A stretch of DNA of 64,000 nt from Syngnathus acus. Taxonomy: Eukaryota; Chordata; Actinopteri; Syngnathiformes; Syngnathidae. Under the pieces are notes generated by a model, which saw only the letters and a program-made list of their open reading frames with translations, had not been told where the DNA came from and searched no databases. The position numbers and the translations under genes were made by a program. Shown here piece after piece: positions 37,701 through 48,400 of this stretch (within the stretch, counting starts at the first letter, position 1; each line of letters begins with the position of its first letter). Location of the stretch: positions 4,987,001-5,051,000 of the forward strand of contig NC_051094.1 in assembly GCF_901709675.1 (NCBI RefSeq). Direction: 5' to 3'.

Positions 37701-38859
37701 CAAGCTGTTTGACATTTCGATTTGAACTTTATTCGATTTTTAGCGTTAGCTTAACGGTTACATATTGCGAAAAGCCAAAATTAAACAGCTGCAACTTGCA
37801 AGGATCAGAAACACGATTTCAAAGAAGCGCTTTCGGGCAAAGTGGGTTTGAGCGCATCTCAGCACAATTCTGGAGCAAGCCTTGACTTGGCGCCTTTATC
37901 AGTTCAGCGTCATCATCAAGCCTCTCTTCGAGTCCTTCAACAAGATGGTGTCGACCGCGAGCGGAACGGAGCTTTGCAAGACAACGTTGGAGTGGCTCGA
38001 GCGCCACTGCTCCCTGGTCGCACTCAGGCCCAGTGAGTCAAACATTCAACACACACACATTGATTTATGAAACGTTGTGTGTTTGCGTAGATGTTTTGAA
38101 AAAAAATGCCCTTGTTTTAATTTTTTAATTTATATGGAATTAAATTAATGCTTGATTCAAAGCTGTTTGGATATAAGGACACGCAAAGCAAGTCCCGGGG
38201 GGGGTGGGGTGTGTCAAAATCTGAAAATAAAAATAGTAGTGTGCGCTAGCGGCTGCCACGGTTGACAATGAGCGAAGACATGCTTTTGGCACTGCGCCAA
38301 GATTGTTAAGACACTAAAAGTTACGTCGGCAGGAATAATTGGCAGTGTCAAGTTTGTTTTCTTAGGCCACGTTGCCAGTTTAAAGTTGTGTTTCTTTTCT
38401 ACTTGTGATTATCTTTCCTTAGGGGAGTTTTTGTGTGCCAGACATTTGAACTTTTTCACTTTGTTTTCGTGGCCAAATGTTTGCATTGTTGTTTTCCCTT
38501 CAGCCCAACATTTGTTTTGTTTATTATCGTTTTAATTCGCAGCATGTTTTATTGCTGCAAGTAGGAAGTAGGCCTGTCAGAATTATCACACAGTATTGAA
38601 TTTATTTGGGGAGGAGGAAAAAGCAACCATTGACAGGAAGTCATACGAAGTACATAAATAGCATATTCATTCATGTGGTATATTTGTAGTATGTTTGTCC
38701 TGTATGTAATAAGTGAACCTGTGTGCACCAGTGGTCAGCAGCAGCCTTTGCCAGTTGAGCACCAGCACATCCATCCTCAGCGATCCATCACGCTTGCCTG
38801 AAGAAGCCATTCAGGCACTTAGGCACGCCGACGTGGAGCCTCGATCACAGGCCATCTGA
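31798..38859 (+). CDS. mlxip: MLX-interacting protein (MondoA), bHLH-ZIP glucose-responsive transcription factor
   Basis: MondoA pairs with MLX, shuttles from mitochondria and cytoplasm to nucleus on glucose-6-phosphate, and drives TXNIP-type carbohydrate-response genes. Exons: 31798-32129, 32611-32717, 32870-32961, 33036-33125, 33201-33242, 33870-34011, 34144-34209, 34537-34631, 35013-35463, 35535-35602, 35676-35787, 35850-35953, 36461-36565, 36632-36759, 37136-37259, 37903-38032, 38732-38859. All phases agree, giving 771 codons against 919 in human. The order is acidic/Ser N-terminus, Mondo conserved region (HSGHFMVSSPHSEHP, then WKNFKGLKLLWRDKIRLNNA), Pro/Ser-rich middle (exon 9), Ser run from a CAG-type repeat (near 35925), basic-HLH (AEQKRRSNINHCFKTLGG), leucine zipper, and dimerisation/cytoplasmic localisation domain (FSVIIKPLFESFNKMVSTAS). 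Adjacency to lrrc43 and an IL31-position cytokine favours mlxip over the paralogue mlxipl. Confidence 0.95.
33386..33552. mobile_element. Tc1/mariner-type MITE in mlxip intron 5
   Basis: The left end tacagtgggatataaaaagt and the right end actttttaaatatactgta are imperfect inverted repeats bounded by TA. The short body has no coding potential. Confidence 0.6.
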
Positions 38860-39989
38860 TGTCCATCCTTTTCCTCCTCTACGTCATCATCATCATGGAG
38901 GGCTCAACTCGTCTTCCTCTTTTTGGACTCCTGAGAGCTCTAATGGTCTTTTTTTCGGGGGGCATTTTTGTAGTCAGGCGTTGTTAGAAATGGGCCCGTG
39001 CGCCGTTGTGGGTGTGAACACAGCAAGCTTGATTACTGGCCAATCAAAGCTCCCTCCCTCACACTTGACGATGCGCCCCTTTTTTTACACCGAACATGTC
39101 TGCGAAATAGGGCTTTCCATTGTCATCTTCGGCACAATTTTTTTTTTTGACAGAAAGCACGTTTGCCTCGGCGTGAGTCATAATGAACAATGTTGAACAC
39201 AGTTCAGAAGCGAAATGAGTGTGTGGGTAAGTTTCTTTGAATTTCTCGTAAAGCTTGACACCACAATGTAGCTCCCCCCCCCCCATTTCCTCCGTCCTTC
39301 ACATTTTGCTTGCTCAGCCCTTTTCTGGTGAGCGACATGACCTACAGCCCTCATAGGGAGCTTCACAGGAATAGCAATAAAGCACATGGCTTGTTTTCTC
39401 GTCTCTCCAAATATGTTCAGTGCAAACAGTGCCGTGAAAAAGTATTTGAACATTTGTCCAGTTCTTACTTTTCGACACAGTTTCCTCACTTCAGCTCATG
39501 AGTACTTGTTAATATCAGATAACTCAAAGAGATGAAATGCTCTTCCATTTATTAAGGAATTAATGATTTAAAGCGGGCGCCTCTATCAAAATGTACTTGG
39601 CTCCTATCCCGAATAACTGGCGGGGCCACTCGGCAGCAACAAGTAGGAATGAGTCGTTCACGTCTTGGCGGGACTACTTTGCTTCACTTTAGCAACACTT
39701 GAGAGTTTCCGAGCAAGCGCGGCCTTTTAAAGGTCATGCTAGGTTCAATCAGTCTGATCATTACATTTGTTTGATAATCTGAATAAAGTGGGGAAACTAT
39801 GCCAATAAACTAAGACATTTAAAAAAATACTTTTTCATGGCACTTTATATTTACCGTGTGGATTATTTGTCTCATCGTGTGAGTGCGTGTGTATATACAG
39901 TTTTTGTGTCGATCCATGTGTTCTTGTCGGGCTCTCAGGGCAAACTCACATTTTGTCTTCCAATCATTTTTTATGGTCACAATGTAAAT

Positions 39990-40720
39990 GCAGTGTCATG
40001 TTTTCTCTTCAACAAACGTAATGAAACGACGCAGTTTGTCATGTTTTGTACTCAACCATTTTACAACATAATGCGCTGTCATGTTTGACCACAAAACAAT
40101 GCTGCGTCTTCAAAATGTTTTGTGAAAAAAAAAAAATCAAGTGTTTTGTTTAGCATGATTGGTCACAAAAACAAACAGGGTTATGTTTCGTTTGCCACAG
40201 TCTTTTTAACTACAAAATACGTTGCCATATGTAGACTTGAACACGTTTTTGGATGCCAAAAATGCTTTGTTGTGGCTTGTCGCCAACAAACGTCTTGATT
40301 ACACAACCTTCATTGCAATGTTTTGTCCTCAACAACCTTGTTAAACACACGAGAAGAAAATCTAGTCATGTTTCATCTTCAACTTTTGGATCACAAAACA
40401 ATGCGGTTTTGTGTTTTTGATGCCAACATGTATTGTCATATGGAATCATCAACCTTTTTTATCACAAACAATTCATTGTCTTGCCTTCTTCGGACATTTT
40501 CATCACAAAAGATGCTTTCTACATTTTTGGGGGGGTTACGAAAATATGCTTTAGCAAACTGCATTGTCATTATTATTGCTGCTGCTGCTTTTATTTTAGA
40601 TGGAATTGTTCAGGATTATTATTGACATGTTTGGATGGATGTTTATCGCCGTCATTGTCAAGTTTAACAAAAAACGTTTTGATTATAAAATTGATGGTCG
40701 TGCTTTACCTACGACAAACG
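39990..40720. repeat. decayed tandem repeat, unit roughly 40-50 bp
   Basis: Variants of a unit resembling gtcatgttttgtcttcaaca ... cacaaaacaatgc recur near 39995, 40038, 40078, 40180, 40319, 40366, 40431 and 40470. Spacing is irregular and divergence high. It follows the mlxip coding end and may be in its 3' UTR. Confidence 0.55.
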
Positions 40721-41629
40721 TGATCTGCTATGCTGTGATTTTTTTTTTTTTTACACCCAACCTTTTTTCATCCACGGCACACCTTTTCCTTGGAATAAAT
40801 CCCACACATTCACACCATCAAAAGTGGGACTGGAACTCCTTGGCCTGTGCATGAAAATAGTGACATAATTTTCCACAAGAATCCAAAGGTGCCCGTATTA
40901 AAACGTCACTTCTGTTAAAATATCTCGAACTTGATTTTCCACAGAAGTCCCAACGCTTCTACACCCCCCATCCTTAATTATTGCGTGCGATTTTGCACGT
41001 CAGTTCTGTCAATATCTCTCTCATACTTCCTGCATGACTTCATTCAAGGACAAGCCTTAAATTGTGACGAAACAAACAGTTCGGTGAGGTGAGGTTCACG
41101 CTTGATGAGAAACTGACTCAGAGTCAGATTTACAAACATAAACCCTTAAGGGTAGCTTCTTCAATAGGCCACTGGTTATTTCGTATCTTATTAGCATTCA
41201 ACGCATGCGCGCATGCAAAACACACACGCTGTTGACCACAGTCTTACCTTAATTTGGAGATGAAGTCCATGCGCCAATGCTTCGCCACAAATAGCTCCGT
41301 TACTTTGTTGTAAAAGTCATCCCAATTTTCCTTTAGATCTGCTGCTAGTTTGTGACATCTGCTGTCTCGTTTACTTCTACAGGCACAATTGGGGCAGCAT
41401 TAATCACCCCTTGGCTCACGTCCGCCCCCCTTTAGTGCGGCAGAGACCTGTGGCTTTTTACTGCAGTTTTATGTCCCATCAGCAAAACAAAGCGTTTCAC
41501 CTGTGTATTTGTGTGGAAGAAGGTGTTTTGCTCAGGCGACACCAAATTTGCCTCAAAGTGCAAAAAGAAAAAACTAGTAAGGCTCGTCAACCCTGAACAA
41601 GAGACGTTCCAAAAAACATGTTATAAATA

Positions 41630-41636
41630 CTTTTAT
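41630..41636 (-). terminator. polyadenylation signal of the cytokine gene
   Basis: AATAAA on the minus strand (tttatt on plus) lies about 145 bp beyond the cytokine stop codon. Confidence 0.5.
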
Positions 41637-41684
41637 TTGAACTTGAAATAAATACACGCAAACCAAATTGTGAATAGGGTTTTG

Positions 41685-41708
41685 AATAAATAAATACATA
41701 AATAAACT
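41685..41708 (-). promoter_or_regulatory. AU-rich element in the cytokine 3' UTR
   Basis: The minus strand carries overlapping ATTTA pentamers including TATTTATTTATT, close to the UUAUUUAUU nonamer of class II AU-rich elements that destabilise cytokine mRNAs. It lies between the stop codon and the polyadenylation signal. Confidence 0.55.
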
Positions 41709-41779
41709 ATAGCTGTAGATTCTGCAGCTTAGTTGGTGGTAGTCAGTCAATCCAAATGAATGAAAGTTCCTTCATCATA

Positions 41780-42957
41780 CTAATCACAGCTGGGCTGTAA
41801 ACTGGTGAAAGCCTCCACCCATGTTCGGGTGTAGTAGATAATGCCGAGGCCGTGTTTCTTCAACGCGTAGCCGTGCCAGCTGACGATTGGTCGGCGGCAT
41901 TCTGCCGTCACGCCGTTGTCATCTCCATCGGCGCCTGGTCCTTGCTGGCGCGCCGTCAGCTCCACTGCTGCCTTGAACTGGTTGTGAAAGACCCTGGCGT
42001 TGCCCATCAATTGCTCTCGGTGCTGTTGGGTCAGATTCCCGACAATGGGCGGAAGGTGTCGCTCCAGGTAGTCGCTAATGGAGCACACAGCGTCGCGGAC
42101 CTCGGCACTGCTGTTCCCCACCGGGATGGTTATTCCCGGGATAGGCTCTAGGGATTTCCGTCTGTATTTCAGCGGCGGGTTCCCGTTGAAAATGTGTTCC
42201 ACCTGGAGGCGAGAGTTTAGTGTCACAAAATTACTCAAGTGTATGCTATATCTTAAATTGGGTGAAATAGTTAACCAGTGCTGGGTTATTTATACTCAAT
42301 GCATTAAGGTTGACGATTTGACCCACAATTCAGGATTGTAATCCATTAAGCACTGGTGGAGCTATGGGTGAAGGGTACTGCCCCCTGAAATATTCTTGGA
42401 CCATATCATAATTTCCTCCGGGAAACATGTACTGAATGTTTATCAGCATTTCCTGAAATATATTTTGACTTTGTCAGTTTTTTTTTTGATATTATATTTT
42501 GATATTTTTGCCCCCTACCAAGGAAAAAAATCCCAGCTCCACCACTGCCAACAAAGAGTAAAAAATAATGAGTTACAAAGAAAGGTTATCATATATCTTT
42601 GGATTAAAATAATACATTAATACCAACACTGGCCAGCAGTGTTGTTCAGTGAGTCATTAACAGTTTGTAGAAATGTTACTTTCATGTTACAAAACAACTT
42701 AAAAATGGTAACCATCTTCAGTGTTGGGAAAATATCTGTTGCAGTTCTATAGCTAATTCCCACCTTTTACAGATTCAAAAGTGACTTACGTAATCCCTTT
42801 CGGCCATGGCTAAATTACACAGGGCCAGCTCTGCTGCCCTGAGGTTCCCCCGCAGCGTCATGATGGCATCGCCAGTGCAGGTCACCGTGACGATGTAAGA
42901 AGACAGCTGCAGCAAAAGCACAAGTGGCAGATGCAGCTCACCTTGCAGAACACGCAT
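41780..42957 (-). CDS. secreted four-helix cytokine of the IL-6 family, LIF/M17/IL31 type
   Basis: Two exons, 42957-42790 and 42202-41780, join in phase 0 (RDY|VEH) at a good donor (gtaagt) and acceptor (ctccag) to give 196 residues, a usual length for this family. The N-terminus has a signal-peptide-like core (LPLVLLLQLSSYIVTV). The mature part has several cysteines (ALC, AVC, AEC, PSC), two N-glycosylation sites (NSS, NLT) and a closing amphipathic segment (KKHGLGIIYYTRTWVEAF) like helix D of LIF. The phase-0 junction corresponds to the LIF exon 2/3 boundary region. It lies between mlxip and lrrc43, where human IL31 sits. Whether it is the fish M17/LIF-like gene, an IL31 orthologue or another member needs a phylogeny. 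The start is uncertain: an upstream signal-peptide exon, as in LIF, cannot be excluded. Confidence 0.62.
42351..42547. mobile_element. small hAT-like MITE in the cytokine intron
   Basis: The left end cactggtggagctatggg and the right end cccagctccaccactg are inverted and bound 197 bp. The ends resemble those of the 24507-24798 element (CACTGGYGGAG), so the two may share a family. Confidence 0.6.
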
Positions 42958-42987
42958 CACGCTCCTGACATCATCATTTGACAAGCT

Positions 42988-42996
42988 TATATATAC
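42988..42996 (-). promoter_or_regulatory. TATA-like box upstream of the cytokine gene
   Basis: The minus strand reads ggtatatataagc. It stands about 35 bp before the chosen ATG, so if used it would leave almost no 5' UTR, or it serves a longer first exon with a downstream start. Confidence 0.35.
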
Positions 42997-43503
42997 CAAG
43001 ATTTTTTTTTAACTAACCCCCTCCAAAAAAAAAAAAAAAAAAAAAAACTTGGCTTCACGACAGATTTCGTAATTGAGCACAATGGGGCAACCGTGTCATG
43101 TTCATCTGCTGCACCTCGGTGCAGGAAATGGATGATACCTGTGCAGTGACCCGGTTGAACCGTATTCATTTTAAAAATTTATCTTGTAAAAGTGAAAAAC
43201 ACTTATGACGTGATTAGGGACAAGGAAGAACGACTATATATTTAATGGCCAAATTTATATATGACAAGAAAACGGGACTAAACCTCATTGTCACTTTTGA
43301 CTTAGCGCAAGTGATGAGACAACTAGACGGGACGGGGAATTTCCGGAACGGGAGTGTTACGTGAAGACGTGCGGTGTGTGGGCAGAAATATTTATGGGAT
43401 GAGTTAACATTGGGCTGTACTCAAAGATAGAAAATGACTAAATGTTGCAATAATAATGTTATCACCAATATTTATTGTACTTTATTTATTTATTTATTTA
43501 AAT

Positions 43504-43528
43504 TATATATATATATATATATATATAT
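43504..43528. repeat. (TA)n microsatellite, left of composite MITE
   Basis: A run of TA dinucleotides abuts the left end of the MITE. The same dinucleotide flanks the right end, consistent with insertion into a TA array. Confidence 0.85.
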
Positions 43529-44838
43529 TAGGGGTGTAAATCGCGGGTTTTGTCACGATACGATTATTGCCGATATCTTAAAGCCTGCTGTGATTCATTC
43601 ACGATACATCACGATATAGTGCTCCACGATCGATATTTTTATTTTTTAAATAAAAAATATAGAACAATATCCTGATTTATAACAATTCATACGCAAAATC
43701 AACAAGGTACTGCAAACTCTTTATTTAGGAAATTACAAGAGTATTGTAGTATACAAAGTGCTTATTTTAACACTGAACTTTATCGAATTCCTATATTTTT
43801 TCTCATATAAGTAAAGAAAAAGGAATATTCTTTCTTTTTTTGTAATACCATTAACTTTCAAGTGCATTACTGAACTATTTATTTACAATAATTTTAATTG
43901 TCCGTTGAGCCATCTTTTCTTTGGAATCCAAAGTGCTTCCAAACGAATGACTTGAAGCCCAAAGGGGAGCGAATTTCCTCGTCTTCTTGGACACTAGCCA
44001 TAGCACCAGCCCGCCCAGGAGCCGCGTAGTTGTCGGCTCCCCTTTCACGTGCCTGCTCTGCTCACAACACAGCACGCCGCGTACTGCTCCCGGAAAGAGG
44101 AAGCAAGCAACAATGAACTGGATTTCAAACTAAAGTCGCGTCTAATGTCCGAGGTCAAACACGGCGATATAAATCGATGTTTACGTTTAGCATCGATGCC
44201 AATAAATCGTAGAGCATTATATCGATTAATCGATGTGTATCGATGAATCGTTACACCCCTAGTAAACATCGACGAGGAAATTCGCTCCCCTTTGGGCTTC
44301 AAGTCATTCGTTTGGAAGCACTTTGGATTCCAAAGAAAAGATGGCTCAACGGACAATTAAAATTATTGTAAATAAATAGTTCAGTAATGCACTTTAAAGT
44401 TAATGGTATTACAAAAAAAGAAAGAATATTCATTTTTCTTTACTTATATGAGAAAAAATATAGGAATTCGATAAAGTTCAGTGTTAAAATAAGCACTTTG
44501 TATACTACAATACTCTTGTAATTTCCTAAATAAAGAGTTTGCAGTACCTTGTTGATTTTGCGTATGAATTGTTATAAATCAGGATATTGTTCTATATTTT
44601 TTATTTAAAAAATAAAAATATCGATCGTGGAGCACTATATCGTGATGTATCGTGAATGAATCACAGCAGGCTTTAAGATATCGGCAATAATCGTATCGTG
44701 TTCCTTTGTATCGATATGATATCGTATCGTGACAAAACCCGCGATTTACACCCCTAATGTTTACGTTTAGCATCGATGCCAATAAATCGTAGAGCATTAT
44801 ATCGATTAATCGATGTGTATCGATGAATCGTTACACCC

Positions 44839-44841
<3 letters not shown>
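43529..44841. mobile_element. composite hAT-type MITE with a long internal inverted repeat
   Basis: Three pieces of the same element as at 45567-46330 lie end to end. Piece A (43529-44261) is a near-complete plus-orientation copy. Piece B (44262-44756) is an inverted copy lacking part of the middle. Piece C (44757-44841) is a plus-orientation right-end fragment. A's first 453 bp and B (from 44273) form long inverted arms separated by about 290 bp. Termini read TAGGGGTGTAA and TTACACCCCTA. Subterminal regions are dense in atcgat words, as in hAT transposase-binding ends. No transposase is encoded. Confidence 0.8.

Positions 44842-44879
<38 letters not shown>
44842..44879. repeat. (TA)n microsatellite, right of composite MITE
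   Basis: About 19 TA units directly abut the right terminus of the composite element. Confidence 0.85.
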
Positions 44880-44883
<4 letters not shown>

Positions 44884-45463
44884 CATATCATATTTAAATC
44901 AATCAATAAATAAAGTACGAGTGAACGAGGACATGAAGTTGGTTGGGGTGTGAGAAGAGGATTCACAGGATAGGGTGAGATGGAAACAGATGGCGAGCCC
45001 TGAGGGGAAAAGGAAAAGAAGATATTGTAGTGGGTTGACGTAATTCACCCGGAACCTAAGTTCACGTTACAGAGTTCCGGTGGGACAGTTTACACGTGTG
45101 GGAATTTCCTGTTGAGTTTGGTGTGTGTTAGGATCTCGAAGGGAAAAGAGTCTGCCCGTTGTTGATTAAGAATAATTATAAATGTCATTAAAACAACTGC
45201 CGTTGGCACCGTCGTTTGTCACTCCGCCTCCGACTCCAGTCCTTGCACACCACAATATATCAATTATAACAGTTACTTAAAAGTACATCATTGGAAATAA
45301 TTTGTAAATGATTTCTTTAAAATACGCTCAATTCTTTTGAGTGAAGAAAGTCGCAGACCATGACCACGCCCCCTCATCGTTGCCTGGCAACCTTCGTCCG
45401 CTAAGCCAAACAATTTGCCGGTTCGGCGCGGAAGGACGACAGAGCCGGCTAGTGGAGGACAGC

Positions 45464-48400
45464 ATGAGCTCGGTGGCGTTGTCGGCCGTTCTGGACAAGC
45501 ACATTCGCCGCCTGTGTCTCGACCAGTTTCCCTGTGGTAAAGGCAGCTGGGTGAGGGAGTACTTACTAGGGGTGTAAATCGCGGGTTTTGTCACGATACG
45601 ATATCATATCGATAAAAAGGACCACGATACGATTATTGCCGATATCTTAAAGCCTGCTGTGATTCATTCACGATACATCACGATATAGTGCTCCACGATC
45701 GATATTTTTATTTTTTAAATAAAAAATATAGAACAATATCCTGATTTATAACAATTCATACGCAAAATCAACAAGGTACTGCAAACTCTTTATTTAGGAA
45801 ATTACAAGAGTATTGTAGTATACAAAGTGCTTATTTTAACACTGAACTTTATCGAATTCCTATATTTTTTCTCATATAAGTAAAGAAAAATGAATATTCT
45901 TTCTTTTTTTGTAATACCATTAACTTTCAAGTGCATTACTGAACTATTTATTTACAATAATTTTAATTGTCCGTTGAGCCATCTTTTCTTTGGAATCCAA
46001 AGTGCTTCCAAACGAATGACTTGAAGCCCAAAGGGGAGCGAATTTCCTCGTCTTCTTGGACACTAGCCATAGCACCAGCCCGCCCAGGAGCCGCGTAGTT
46101 GTCGGCTCCCCTTTCACGTGCCTGCTCTGCTCACAACACAGCACGCCGCGTACTGCTCCCGGAAAGAGGAAGCAAGCAACAATGAACTGGATTTCAAAAT
46201 AAAGTCGCGTCTAATGTCCGAGGTCAAACACGGCGATATAAATCGATGTTTACGTTTAGCATCGATGCCAATAAATCGTAGAGCATTATATCGATTAATC
46301 GATGTGTATCGATGAATCGTTACACCCCTAGTACTTACCGAATTGACGCGATCCCACCGGCGCCTTTTTACGAAACATTGGGACAAACCGAAAGTCCCGA
46401 CAATTTTATTTGAATTTTTTTTCGAATTATTTTAAGTGTCATACTTTTGGAGAAATAGTTGTATTTTATTCATGCTTGTAATTCGTTTTTTAACTTTTCT
46501 TTGTCCCTTCCAACTTCTCCTTTTTCGATTTAAAAAATGGGAATCATTTTTTAAATGAAATATAGTACTACAAATTAAATCCACAACCGGGTTTTGACAA
46601 ACAGAAAAAGGCTTCTCACAAAATACCCAACTGAAATACTTTGGGGGCATAAAAATGAGCTTGAACATGAACATTTCCCCAATAAAATAAATGAATAAAT
46701 TGACATTTTGAACATGATTGAGGGGAAATCATTGTCCATGTCATTTTTGCATTTGAGCAAAGAAATGTGTGCGTTTCCTCCTAACAGAGGAAGGACGGCG
46801 GCAGTGAGGCTGAGGCAGTGACGGAGGACACGGACGCGCTGCTGGACCTGTTAAACTGCCCGCACTCTCCGTGGCACCACGACGAGCCGTGGAGCCCGCA
46901 GGCCGCCGCCCTCCAGCGTGTGGCCGTGGTGGAGCCAGAGCGACTGGACGCCGACTTTGTGTGCAGCTACTTCAGGAAGCTGCGGATTGTCGACAAGGAC
47001 GTGAGGAATCTGTTTTTGTAGAGCCTTCTTGCATCAGAAATGTGTAGCGGTGAATTATTGCTTGGCCTTGTTTAGGTGTCTGTGGTCGACAACTACCTGC
47101 TGAAGTTCTGCAACTTACAGGAACTTGTGCTCAGCGCCAACCGCATCAGCGAAATCTCGGCCGAGAACCTTCCCAGGACGCTTAAGGTGTGCTGACCCCT
47201 TAATATTTCGACCCAAATTTGAAACCCTAACCCTTGTTTGAAACTATATCGCAATCTTAGCCCTATTCTGAAACCCCAAACCTAATTTGAAACCCTATTT
47301 TAATTTGGAACCCTTACATTTCAGCTGCTATATTCACATACAATTGCTGTCCCATTTCTAAAGAATGTATCAACACACTTGTTCACATTTGTTACTAACC
47401 TAAGTGGCCAATTTCCAATGTGTACCATTGGAGGTGTTGGAGCTGCGTGCCAACCAGCTGTGCGCTCTGGGCCGCCTGGCCATCTCTCCGCCCCCTCGCC
47501 TGCAGTACCTCGGGCTGGCCGCCAATCGTCTGGGATCCCATCGAGACGTCACCCTGCTCACAGGAAAACAATGGTTGCTCCTCAAATAACTAACATAGTT
47601 CCTTGACATCAAAACACCATCAGGCCACTTATTCTCTACTCCCTTATGTAGTTCTCGTGTGTATTTTTGGGTGGCATTGCGAGTCGTGACCTCAGCCTTG
47701 TTATTATAATCCCTGCGTGTGTTACGCGAGAGGCCTGAGCTGGTGTGTCTGGACCTGAGCGAGTGCGACTTCAGAGAACAGCGCCCCCTGCTGAAGGCGC
47801 TGGGTACGCTGCCGTGTCTGCGGACCCTGGTGCTGGAGGGAAACCCATTCACGCTGGCACCCTCGTACCCTGGCTTCGCCGTGAACGCCCTTCCCCGACT
47901 CTCCTACCTGGACGCGGCGTGGATCGCCCCCGAGGAGCGGCACCGCTACAGGGGAATGGCCAACATGAGCCGTGAGCGTCCACCTTTCTCATCCTTCATA
48001 TTTTTACTAGTTATAATTAAAAGATTACCTTAGACCTTCTGGTGGACTGGGCGTCGGCCACCGTGCGCGTGGGCGTGATGCAGGGGGTCCCGGACCCGCA
48101 GGACGAGGACCCTGACGCTCCGGAGTTCCCGGTGGTCAGCTACAGCTACGTCATCTCGTACATGTTCTTCAGTCACCAGACCACCGCCTACCGGGTAACG
48201 CGCGTTCCACTCGTCTTTACACCGCCCGTTCAGTGACAGAAGCTAGATGGCGCTGTTGGCAGGAAGTTGTGATTGGTGGTCCGGCGAAGCGTCAGAGTCA
48301 GGACCAGGGTGCTGAGCCAACTCAGTCGCTTAACAAGAAGAGTGTAAAAGAGATTGTGGTGGTCAACCTGGCAGACTGCGACGAGGATCAAACTTCCTCC

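Larger units (their letters stand above)
38860..41779. other. mlxip 3' UTR and convergent intergenic region
   Basis: No coding exon is seen between the mlxip stop and the cytokine stop, which converge. It contains a decayed tandem repeat (about 39990-40720) and, at its right end, the AU-rich 3' UTR of the minus-strand cytokine gene. Confidence 0.5.
42958..45463. other. head-to-head region between the cytokine gene and lrrc43
   Basis: About 2.5 kb without coding exons. It holds the composite inverted MITE (43529-44841), (TA)n microsatellites on both sides of it, and poly-A/T runs near 43025-43047. Confidence 0.5.

Noticed and set aside
41852-42151. 99-codon plus-strand frame opposite the cytokine exon
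   Set aside because: Antisense shadow; the minus frame has matching splice sites and cytokine features.
43875-44075. 66-codon minus-strand open frame, repeated identically at 45944-46144
   Set aside because: Both copies lie inside the MITE; identity reflects recent transposition. No start context or family resemblance supports a protein.
47213-47322. Interstitial telomere-like sequence
   Set aside because: Only one or two ccctaa units occur in a register with other words; better described as a degenerate 20-bp repeat.
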